Shown one piece after another: positions 1 through 5,586 of a stretch of 5,586 nucleotides of DNA (positions are counted from its first letter, which is position 1; each line of letters opens with the position of its first letter). The DNA is from Christensenella sp. UBA5399 (lineage in GTDB: Bacteria; Bacillota; Clostridia; Christensenellales; Christensenellaceae), in the NCBI GenBank assembly GCA_002407725.1, contig DHOD01000068.1:20132-25717 (forward strand), written 5' to 3'. The notes beneath the pieces were generated by a model, which saw only the letters and a program-made list of their open reading frames with translations, did no database searches and had not been told where the DNA came from. The translations under genes were made by a program, and so were the position numbers.

Positions 1-1893
1 CTGCTGTTCTACAATATACAGCAGCGCGACCACGACATCCTCTGTTGTGCATCCGCGGTTCAGCGGCACTTTGCCCTCATAATAACGACGCACATCCTCC
101 GCGCTTTTTGCGCCCGGCACTTTACCCGCCTCAAAGTACTGCTTAAACAACCCTTTCTCCGGGTCGGTCCACAGCGGCCCGTCAAGCAGGTTGCCGGGGC
201 ATATCGCGTTCACTTTGATGCCGAACGGCGCAAGCTCCAGCGCAAAGCTTTGGGTTAGGCCCACGCCGCCAAACTTGCTGCCCGCATAGGCGAAGTTGGC
301 TTTACTTCCCTCAATCCCGCTCTTGGAGTTGATCTCGATGATATCCGCGGTATATCCGGCTGCGTACTGCCGCTGTATTTTCATTGGTACGCTCGCATAT
401 TTCGCACACAGAAAATACCCTGTGTAATTTACCTTCCCCACTTTTTCAAATTTATCGACTGTCATGCTGTCCAAATCACCCGCAATCAATATACCGGCGC
501 AGGACACCATCACATCCAGCCCGCCGTATTGCAGGACTGCTTCCCGCACCATCGCGGCCACCGACTGCTCATCCGCAACGTTGGCCTGCACCCCGATTGC
601 CGTTCCTTTGCCATACTGCCCTTCCAGCTCACCCGCCAGCCGCTGCGCGCCTGCACCGTTGAGGTCCGCCACTACAACATATCCTCCTTGCGCCGCAATG
701 CCGCGGGCAATGCCTTCGCCAAATCCCTGCGCGCCGCCTGTCACAATGCAAATCTTCCCCTCCATCCGCCTGCCATTGACGTCCGGGGCAATTCGCCCGT
801 GCCCTGTTTCCGCGCCCCAATGCAATATATCATCCGTAAATCCCTCCGTCAGGCTACGCGGGTCGCCAAAACTTTGCGCATACACCGCAATCTTCACCGC
901 GTCCAAAAACAGCTGGCATGCGGCATCCGCTTCCTTCCTGCTCGCACCTAATGCAAAAAAGCCTATACCTTCCACCAGCACGATTTTGGGAGCCAAGCCA
1001 TTTTTCTTTACATACGTACGGAACGCCTTTCCGGCGTCCTCTTCCGCACACAAAAACAAGGGCCTTCCATTGCAATACAAAATATGGTCGGGTGTAAAAG
1101 GCATCATGACATCCGCGGCTGCATCCGCATTTTTGACAAGCGACGCAACCTGCGTGTTTGTACAAAACACCGCTACAGCACGCCTTACTTCATTCGCATA
1201 CAGCATACGCAGCGCCGGCGCAATATTTTGCGCGCTTTCCGGGGGCGGCACAGGTGTAAAATCAGCTTTTTGCTTCACGACCCCCTCCAGTGTTCGGATC
1301 ACCCGGGTCATCATCGTATCCAATTCATCTACCGTGTCGGCTGCGGCAATCATGCCGTGGTTTTGCATAAATGCCAGCTTGGGAGCAGCCCCGTTCCTTG
1401 CCGCGTATGTGTCAAACACCTGCTTACACGCTTTTCCCAATGCATATCCCGGTTTTGTCGCACCGATCCATGCCGCGTCAGAAAACAGCTTTGCGCATAC
1501 CGCTTCCCCGTCTCTACCACAGGTCATGCCGTTGACAATTGCCGGGTGCAGGTGCAGGATATAGCGATACGGCAAAATCCCATGGAGAAGACATTCCACA
1601 CTGGGCGCACCCGTCTGCTGCCCGGGCCGCACCGCCGCTGCCATATCGGCAAGCGCAGCAGCTTCGCGTTCCCTCGCATCATCGGGATACTGCTTATCCA
1701 ATACCGCGTTCAACTTCGCAATATCCATTGCGACAAAGCCTTCCTCACCCACAGTCGCAAGCTGCGTACCCGACGCTTTCACATACAATATTCCATCCTG
1801 CTTAAACGACGTATTGCCGCCGCCCGCCAGCACATAATCCGCATCGCTGCCATACCGGTTGCTCATTTCCACCAATTGCGTTAAAAGACCCAT
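1..1893 (-). CDS. rhaEW: Bifunctional class II aldolase / short-chain dehydrogenase, RhaEW (YuxG) type, C-terminus cut by window edge
   Basis: Proposed role: cytoplasmic cleavage of L-rhamnulose-1-phosphate to DHAP and L-lactaldehyde, then NAD-dependent oxidation of the aldehyde to L-lactate. The window holds 631 codons with no stop, and the family usually ends about 15-20 residues further on. The aldolase part (about 1-375) shows GGGNTS (24-29), VKASG (38-42), Glu100 in SVECLLH as likely acid/base, and presumed zinc ligands His114 and His116 (HLHP) and His179 (NHG). The dehydrogenase part (about 377-631) shows the Rossmann motif TGGAQGFG (385-392), Asp410 after beta-2 (favours NAD over NADP), and Asn489, Ser523, Tyr536 and Lys540 as the SDR tetrad. 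The usual NNAG motif reads SCAG (464-467). The ATG at 1893 is fixed by a good ribosome site and by family-like sequence from residue 1. Architecture is clear. Substrate is inferred from the upstream rhamnulokinase; fusions of this family with other sugar-phosphate substrates remain possible. Confidence 0.82.
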   Translation of the reverse strand, partial: MGLLTQLVEMSNRYGSDADYVLAGGGNTSFKQDGILYVKASGTQLATVGEEGFVAMDIAKLNAVLDKQYPDDAREREAAALADMAAAVRPGQQTGAPSVECLLHGILPYRYILHLHPAIVNGMTCGRDGEAVCAKLFSDAAWIGATKPGYALGKACKQVFDTYAARNGAAPKLAFMQNHGMIAAADTVDELDTMMTRVIRTLEGVVKQKADFTPVPPPESAQNIAPALRMLYANEVRRAVAVFCTNTQVASLVKNADAAADVMMPFTPDHILYCNGRPLFLCAEEDAGKAFRTYVKKNGLAPKIVLVEGIGFFALGASRKEADAACQLFLDAVKIAVYAQSFGDPRSLTEGFTDDILHWGAETGHGRIAPDVNGRRMEGKICIVTGGAQGFGEGIARGIAAQGGYVVVADLNGAGAQRLAGELEGQYGKGTAIGVQANVADEQSVAAMVREAVLQYGGLDVMVSCAGILIAGDLDSMTVDKFEKVGKVNYTGYFLCAKYASVPMKIQRQYAAGYTADIIEINSKSGIEGSKANFAYAGSKFGGVGLTQSFALELAPFGIKVNAICPGNLLDGPLWTDPEKGLFKQYFEAGKVPGAKSAEDVRRYYEGKVPLNRGCTTEDVVVALLYIVEQQ

Positions 1894-1900
1894 ACACTCT

Positions 1901-1905
1901 CTCCT
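1901..1905 (-). promoter_or_regulatory. Ribosome binding site for the aldolase/dehydrogenase fusion
   Basis: AGGAG lies 7 nt upstream of the ATG at 1893 and supports that start. Confidence 0.8.
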
Positions 1906-1954
1906 GTCCCGTTTCTATTGTTAATCTCTACGTTGAGCTTCATTTTCACCAACT

Positions 1955-1968
1955 TTAATTCGCTTTCA
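1955..1968 (-). promoter_or_regulatory. Possible cre-like (CcpA / LacI-family) operator
   Basis: The minus strand reads TGAAAGCGAATTAA. The first eight bases fit the Gram-positive cre consensus TGWAARCGYTWWCW exactly. The second half fits less well, with two mismatches at positions 9 and 13, giving 12 of 14 matches. It lies 62-75 nt upstream of the fusion's start codon. Catabolite control of sugar genes in Firmicutes is well known, but a single imperfect site in an AT-rich gap may be chance. Confidence 0.22.
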
Positions 1969-1999
1969 CTCATTATTGTTCGAATAGCATCAGTCGTTA

Positions 2000-3292
2000 T
2001 CAGAGATTGAATGCCACTTCAATTTCTTTTATTTTCTCCTCCGGCATCGCGTGAACCGTTTTTTTCAATTGTCCTGCCGCCACCACCGATTTTGCCGAAT
2101 ATTCCAGCACCTCCAACCTGTCAAACACGTTGAGCAACCCCGTGCCTGCCACCACCACACAATCATTCTCAATGATGCAAACCGGCGTCTTGATTGATAT
2201 TTTTTCCACCGCCTGGTTGTTGTGCCTGACCAGATTGGCCCCATAAGGCACACGCTGCACCTGTTTGAGCATAATATAACTTTCCGGAATCAGCTTCGCG
2301 TCAAACTCCCTGCCCGTCACGGCAAAGGCCATGATGTTGGGCGGGTGCGCAATAGCGACCGCCTGAATATCCGGATGCGCATCATAGACCCCTTTGTGCA
2401 GCATCACGGCGCGCGACGGCGTCTTGCCCGCCTCCCTGCGCCCATCGCGGATGTTCACAAGGTCGCCGGGCTCCAGGTACATCCTGTCCTTCCCGTACGG
2501 CGTGATAAAAAACGACCCATCTGGCAGCCTGCGGGAAAAGGTGCCCTGCGTCGCCGTAAAAAGCTGCTGGTTGTACGCCCTGTGGATGTACCCGCACATC
2601 GCCTGGCGGTAATACCGCTCATCCGATGAATATTCCCCGACGCTGTACTCCTCCATATCAGGAAAATACCTGGTGGAATACAGTGTCAACTCGTCCTCTG
2701 TCAGCCTGCGAATCTCGCCCAGCGCCGATGCATTGATCTGTATCCGCGCGCAATAATCCAGCGTTTCAAAAATACTGAATGCCTGAAACAGGTCTTCCGC
2801 CGCAACAATGGCGCCGTGGTTGTCCATGATGACCACATCGGCCCCCAGCGCAAACTGGTCCGCAATCCTGACGCCCAGCTCCTCCGATCCGGGCAACGCA
2901 TAACCGCCCACGCGTATCTCGCCGCAGGTCACCTTGATGTTGGCGATCATATCCGTCGCAGGAACCTCTCGTATGGCGGAAAAAGCGACCAGCGACGGCG
3001 GATGCGCATGCAGCACGGCCCGCGTCCCCGGCCTTCTTTCATAAACCATCTTGTGTATGGGCAGTTCGACCGAAGGCTTGTGTATGCCGATCACCTCGCC
3101 GCCGGGCAGCACTTTAATAATATCCTCACGCTCTAGCGTTCCTTTGTCAATCGACCCCGGTGAAATCCAAATGACCCCGTCCGAATCCTTGATGGAAAGG
3201 TTGCCGCCCGACGTTGTTGTCATCCCAAACGAATACAGCCGCCGCATAATCAGCACAATCTGGTCTGCCGGGTGTAATAAATCAAAGTTCAT
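2000..3292 (-). CDS. Tandem-domain class II aldolase/adducin family protein (N-domain active-site intact, C-domain degenerate)
   Basis: The 430-residue protein is about twice the length of a single-domain FucA/RhaD/AraD enzyme and contains the fold twice. Domain 1 (about 1-205) has SGGN (28-31), SPGS (44-47), Glu76 in SVELPIH, the ligand pair His95/His97 in HAHPP, and His159 in NHG. These match Glu73, His92, His94 and His155 of E. coli FucA, so a zinc-dependent sugar-phosphate aldolase (or epimerase) reaction is plausible. Domain 2 (about 220-410) repeats the pattern at an offset of about 219 residues: TPYG (264-267), SRAVMLHK (293-300), IAHPP (314-318), ENDC (375-378). There Glu is replaced by Ala295, the first His by Ile314 and the NHG His by Asp377. 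Only His316 remains. The ATG at 3292 follows an ideal ribosome site, 27 bp after the kinase stop, so translation is closely linked to RhaB. Likely substrate is a 6-deoxy-ketose-1-phosphate, but specificity cannot be read from sequence and the fusion downstream already supplies an aldolase. Family assignment is sure; function is not. Confidence 0.88.
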   Translation of the reverse strand: MNFDLLHPADQIVLIMRRLYSFGMTTTSGGNLSIKDSDGVIWISPGSIDKGTLEREDIIKVLPGGEVIGIHKPSVELPIHKMVYERRPGTRAVLHAHPPSLVAFSAIREVPATDMIANIKVTCGEIRVGGYALPGSEELGVRIADQFALGADVVIMDNHGAIVAAEDLFQAFSIFETLDYCARIQINASALGEIRRLTEDELTLYSTRYFPDMEEYSVGEYSSDERYYRQAMCGYIHRAYNQQLFTATQGTFSRRLPDGSFFITPYGKDRMYLEPGDLVNIRDGRREAGKTPSRAVMLHKGVYDAHPDIQAVAIAHPPNIMAFAVTGREFDAKLIPESYIMLKQVQRVPYGANLVRHNNQAVEKISIKTPVCIIENDCVVVAGTGLLNVFDRLEVLEYSAKSVVAAGQLKKTVHAMPEEKIKEIEVAFNL

Positions 3293-3298
3293 TTTTTT

Positions 3299-3306
3299 AC
3301 CTCCTT
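3299..3306 (-). promoter_or_regulatory. Ribosome binding site for the tandem aldolase
   Basis: AAGGAGGT, a full match to the anti-SD core, sits 6 nt upstream of the ATG at 3292, inside the 27-bp gap after the kinase stop codon. Confidence 0.9.
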
Positions 3307-3319
3307 CACAAGAGTCTCT

Positions 3320-4783
3320 CTATACCAAGTCTTGATACCGCGCGTACGCAGCGTCCCATGCTTTCCCGTCTTTGTGCGCATAGCGCCTGATCTCTTCCGT
3401 CCGTGCAACAATCGCGCGCGCCTCGGCGATGTCCCGCACTTCGCCTGCCGCAATCAACTGCATCATGATGTTGCCCAGTACGGTTGCTTCGGTGGGCCCG
3501 GCCAGCACATCCTTGCCCGTCGCATCGGCTGCCATCTGGCAGAGCAGCGCGCTGTTTGCACCGCCACCCAGTATGTGGATTGTATCGTTGCCGAAACCCA
3601 CCATCTTCTCCATCCCTTCGGCGGTGTTCCTGTACTTGAGCGCAAGGCTTTCGTCGATACAGCGTATGACCTCGCCTTCCGTCTCCGGCACTGGCTGGCC
3701 CGTCCGCGCACAATACTCCCTGATCCGCCGCGGCATGTTCCCCGGGTGCATAAAATCGGGCGCATCCACATCAATAAAGCACAGGAACGGTGCACATTGC
3801 CCCGCCATCCCGTCAAGCTGAGAGAAGCTGTATTCCCTACCCTCGCGCATCCACTGCCGCCTGCATTCCTGGTTAAGCCAGGTACCCATAATATTTTTGA
3901 GATACCGGATTGTGCGGCCTGCGCCGCCCTCATTTGTAAAGTTATATTCCCACGCCTCGCGGCTTGTGATCGGCTCGCCCAACTCCGTCCCCATAAGGCT
4001 CCATGTGCCGCTGCTGATGTACATTGGGTGCTTGTCCTGCGTCGGCACCACCGACACCGCCGAAGCCGTATCGTGCGAGGCAATGCACATTACCTTGGCC
4101 GGCGGCGCATTCAGCTCCTCCTGGATCTCCGGCCGAAGCACGCCGCAAACATTCCCCGGCATGGTGATCTCGCACAGTATTGCCGGGTCGATGCCTGCCT
4201 CGCCGATCAAACGGTAATCCCAGTCGCGCTTCTTCGCATCCAGCATCTGGGATGTGGAAGCGATGGTGTATTCCGTCTTCATCTCCCCTGTCAGGAAGTA
4301 ATTTAAAAGATCGGGCGTAAAGAGCACTTTGCTGGTACGCGCAAGCTGGCCCGGCTCTTCTTCCGCAAGATACGCCAGCTGGTGCAGCGTATTAAACTGG
4401 ATTTCCTGTATGCCGGTCGATCGGTATATCTGTTCCGGCGTCGTCTTTTGGTAAAGCCCCAGGGTTTTATACCCGTCCGTACGCTTGTCCCGATAGTGCA
4501 CCGGATTGGATACCAGCTGCCCGTCACCACCGATCAGGCCGAAATCCACGCCCCATGTGTCAATGCCGATCGTGTCGAATCCACCGTCCTGCACCGCCTT
4601 GGATATCCCCTGCTTAATTTCAAAAAAAAGCCGGAGCACATCCCAATACAGCGTATCGTTTATGTTGACGGGATCGTTTGAAAACCGGTGAATCTCACGC
4701 ACAGCAATGTCGCCGCCCGCATACTCGCCAATCATTGCCCGGCCGCTGGATGCGCCAAAATCAAACGCCAAAACCCTTGCCAC
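3320..4783 (-). CDS. rhaB: Rhamnulokinase (FGGY carbohydrate kinase family)
   Basis: ATP-dependent phosphorylation of L-rhamnulose at C1 in the cytoplasm, the step that traps the sugar before aldol cleavage. At 487 residues it matches E. coli RhaB (489) and aligns along its whole length. The N-terminal FGGY domain carries the phosphate-binding DFGASSGR (8-15), GIDTWGVDFGL (73-83) and the sugar-contact stretch NPVHYRDKRT (93-102). The C-terminal domain carries SHDTASAV (236-243) with Asp238 as likely catalytic base, SSGTWSLMG (257-265), TNEGG (283-287), LKNIMGTWL (295-303), the ATP-site loop HILGGGAN (403-410) and AGPTEATVLGNI (428-439). Cys358 and Cys375 align with a cysteine pair, 17 residues apart, in E. 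coli RhaB. The start is GTG at 4783, behind a GAGGGT site. The next in-frame Met (17) would delete the phosphate loop, so GTG must be right. Paralogous L-fuculose kinases are less similar in these motifs. A promoter lies directly upstream. Confidence 0.95.
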   Translation of the reverse strand: MARVLAFDFGASSGRAMIGEYAGGDIAVREIHRFSNDPVNINDTLYWDVLRLFFEIKQGISKAVQDGGFDTIGIDTWGVDFGLIGGDGQLVSNPVHYRDKRTDGYKTLGLYQKTTPEQIYRSTGIQEIQFNTLHQLAYLAEEEPGQLARTSKVLFTPDLLNYFLTGEMKTEYTIASTSQMLDAKKRDWDYRLIGEAGIDPAILCEITMPGNVCGVLRPEIQEELNAPPAKVMCIASHDTASAVSVVPTQDKHPMYISSGTWSLMGTELGEPITSREAWEYNFTNEGGAGRTIRYLKNIMGTWLNQECRRQWMREGREYSFSQLDGMAGQCAPFLCFIDVDAPDFMHPGNMPRRIREYCARTGQPVPETEGEVIRCIDESLALKYRNTAEGMEKMVGFGNDTIHILGGGANSALLCQMAADATGKDVLAGPTEATVLGNIMMQLIAAGEVRDIAEARAIVARTEEIRRYAHKDGKAWDAAYARYQDLV

Positions 4784-4789
4784 GTCGTC

Positions 4790-4795
4790 ACCCTC
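4790..4795 (-). promoter_or_regulatory. Ribosome binding site for rhaB (supports GTG start)
   Basis: GAGGGT, with core GAGG at 4792-4795, lies 6-8 nt before the GTG at 4783. It is weaker than the AAGGAGGT before the next gene, suggesting the kinase is translated less efficiently than the aldolase. Confidence 0.65.
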
Positions 4796-4838
4796 TTCCC
4801 TTTTTGCAATCTCTGTTATCTGTTAAATGTACAGTATT

Positions 4839-4867
4839 CTTATATTTGAAAAGATTTCTTTTTTCAA
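4839..4867 (-). promoter_or_regulatory. Putative sigma-70/SigA-type promoter upstream of rhaB
   Basis: On the minus strand TTGAAA (4867-4862) is followed after exactly 17 nt by TATAAG (4844-4839). Each hexamer is 5 of 6 to consensus and the spacing is optimal. Initiation would fall near 4832, giving a leader of roughly 48 nt before the rhaB GTG. This suggests the catabolic genes can be transcribed apart from the transporter genes. AT-rich gaps produce such matches by chance, so this needs 5'-end data. Confidence 0.55.
4846..4867. repeat. AT-rich inverted repeat overlapping the rhaB promoter (candidate operator)
   Basis: A perfect 7-bp inverted repeat, TTGAAAA and TTTTCAA, separated by 8 bp. 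It covers the whole -35 hexamer and most of the spacer of the proposed rhaB promoter, a classic place for a repressor. No regulator gene lies in the window and the sequence does not resemble an operator I can name. Confidence 0.35.
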
Positions 4868-4872
4868 TAATA

Positions 4873-4890
4873 CCCGGATTCTTCACCGGG
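4873..4890 (-). terminator. Small GC hairpin after the permease gene (weak terminator or processing site)
   Basis: CCCGG and CCGGG can pair over an 8-nt loop, 24 nt beyond the permease stop codon. The stem is only 5 bp, and the following minus-strand sequence (TATTATTG) is a poor U-tract. It might be a leaky terminator or an mRNA 3'-end stabiliser separating transporter from enzyme messages. It sits just upstream of the proposed rhaB promoter, as a gene-boundary element would. Confidence 0.28.
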
Positions 4891-4914
4891 AAATCATACT
4901 TTCGGATATTCAGA

Positions 4915-5586
4915 CTATCTTCCCCAATCTACCCGCATCGGCTTTTTCCAGCTGCGCTTCGCAATGGCCATCACCGCCAGCAGTATAAACACCCATGACG
5001 CGTTGCTCACGATCATAGAAAACGGGTTGAGCTCCAGCAGGATCATCGCTTGATCGTGTATCGTCCACAACATCGCCACCAGCAGCACCCAGACCAGCGC
5101 AACCCAATTGTTCTTCAGCAGCCCAGTGGCAGAGATTGTCGCAAAAACAAACAAAAGGATCATTTCATTGCTGGAGCCGGTGCCAATGCTGGTATCGGCC
5201 ACGCCAAAACAAATTGCTGCGGCCCAGCCTGCCAGCACACCGATCACTGCAATCAATCCGTATATCCAGAAGAACTTCATTGCGCCGCGAATCGGCTTCT
5301 GCTCCTTCGCAAACCTGCCCGTCCGCCACAACACCAGTATGGCGATGGCAAGCGAGATAGCCAATACCGAAACAGCAACCGGCACTTTCAATTCCATCCA
5401 TCCTGCCGGCAGCCTGTCGGGCGTGTCGTTGCTGGCCCACATGGCGATCCCCCGGGTAAGCATAGCGCTGGCAACCGTGACCAAAACGGCGGGTATACGC
5501 GCAACCATAATAAACAACCCATTCAAAAGCCCCAGCGCCCCACAAACAACCAACGCAAGCAACAGTCCCACACCCGTATTGCCCGC
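4915..5586 (-). CDS. Sugar ABC transporter permease, RbsC-like (BPD_transp_2 family), N-terminal part outside window
   Basis: Inner-membrane permease subunit of a ribose/rhamnose-type (CUT2-like) ABC importer. The 223 residues present are the C-terminal portion. The first five codons in the window are in frame upstream of a GTG at 5571, so that GTG is internal and the true start lies beyond the right edge. Hydrophobic segments are seen at about 6-28, 68-87, 105-127, 142-157, 161-177 and 196-209 of the visible part. Family signatures are LNGLFIMVARIPAVLVTVAS (21-40) and TRGIA (44-48), matching the NG...RIPafiaTLg...RGia region of RbsC relatives. Later parts are divergent: after the RTGRF stretch (88-92) the usual A-G-N-aA-sGI loop is absent, and the glycine-rich GG loop is replaced by SATGLLKNN (152-160). 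The basic tail (KRSWKKP, 210-216) is expected to face the cytoplasm. Being next to RhaB, it probably imports L-rhamnose or a related sugar. The ATPase and binding protein would lie outside. Confidence 0.78.
   Translation of the reverse strand, partial: AGNTGVGLLLALVVCGALGLLNGLFIMVARIPAVLVTVASAMLTRGIAMWASNDTPDRLPAGWMELKVPVAVSVLAISLAIAILVLWRTGRFAKEQKPIRGAMKFFWIYGLIAVIGVLAGWAAAICFGVADTSIGTGSSNEMILLFVFATISATGLLKNNWVALVWVLLVAMLWTIHDQAMILLELNPFSMIVSNASWVFILLAVMAIAKRSWKKPMRVDWGR

Larger units (their letters stand above)
1894..1999 (-). other. AT-rich intergenic gap between the tandem aldolase and the fusion gene
   Basis: The 106-bp gap is noticeably richer in A and T than the flanking genes. I see no convincing hairpin terminator and no good -35/-10 pair, so the fusion gene is probably cotranscribed with the genes upstream. 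The gap holds a cre-like 14-mer (1955-1968), two GTGAAA repeats 20 bp apart on the minus strand, and a 30-codon open frame without a ribosome site (see findings). It is far longer than the 27-bp gap before the tandem aldolase, which leaves room for a local regulatory element. Confidence 0.6.

Noticed and set aside
464..1564. Long plus-strand open frame (366 codons) opposite the fusion gene
   Set aside because: It lies wholly antisense to a well-supported aldolase/dehydrogenase. Its translation is low-complexity (rich in Ala, Ser, Pro, Cys) with no recognisable domain, as expected of a shadow frame.
3311..3322. Tiny AGAG/CTCT inverted repeat at the rhaB stop codon
   Set aside because: Four base pairs with a 3-nt loop and no U-tract; too small to be a terminator in a 27-bp gap between coupled genes.
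3332..4306. Long plus-strand open frame (324 codons) opposite rhaB
   Set aside because: Antisense to conserved kinase motifs, and the product is Arg/His/Cys-rich without family features; shadow frame.
4846..4873. Plus-strand promoter reading rightward from the same palindrome (TTGAAA, then TAATAC after 16 nt)
   Set aside because: The -35 match is a by-product of the palindrome's symmetry, the -10 is poor, and no plus-strand gene follows.
4915..5571. GTG at 5571 as the start of the permease gene
   Set aside because: The frame stays open upstream to the window edge, there is no ribosome site before the GTG, and a permease starting here would lack its first helices.

Overview
This window appears to be a fragment of a bacterial deoxy-sugar (L-rhamnose type) uptake and catabolism operon. 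All four genes lie on the minus strand, so transcription runs from right to left. Strong AGGAGG-type ribosome binding sites, one GTG start, moderately GC-rich coding sequence with AT-rich gaps, and an aldolase-dehydrogenase fusion of the Bacillus RhaEW/YuxG type suggest a Firmicute, perhaps a GC-richer gut Clostridia lineage. The taxonomic guess is inference only.

Layout in transcription order: (1) the C-terminal part of an RbsC-like sugar ABC transporter permease, whose start lies beyond the right edge (4915-5586); (2) a 131-bp gap with a small hairpin, a near-consensus vegetative promoter and an AT-rich palindrome over its -35 region; (3) a complete rhamnulokinase, RhaB (3320-4783, GTG start); (4) after 27 bp, a complete 430-residue protein made of two class II aldolase domains in tandem, the first with an intact metal and catalytic site and the second degenerate (2000-3292); (5) a 106-bp AT-rich gap with a cre-like half-site; (6) a class II aldolase / short-chain dehydrogenase fusion of the RhaEW type, running off the left edge and missing only its last few residues (1-1893).

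Likely scheme: the transporter imports L-rhamnose or a related 6-deoxyhexose, and an isomerase not present here makes the ketose. RhaB phosphorylates the ketose at C1. A class II aldolase splits the ketose-1-phosphate into DHAP and L-lactaldehyde, and the dehydrogenase half of the fusion oxidises the aldehyde to L-lactate. What does not fit a minimal pathway is the second, tandem-domain aldolase between the kinase and the fusion. It is either redundant, handles a second sugar phosphate, or does something not yet assigned. That gene is the most interesting object here. I saw no mobile element, CRISPR array, tRNA or rRNA. The plus strand carries only antisense shadow frames.
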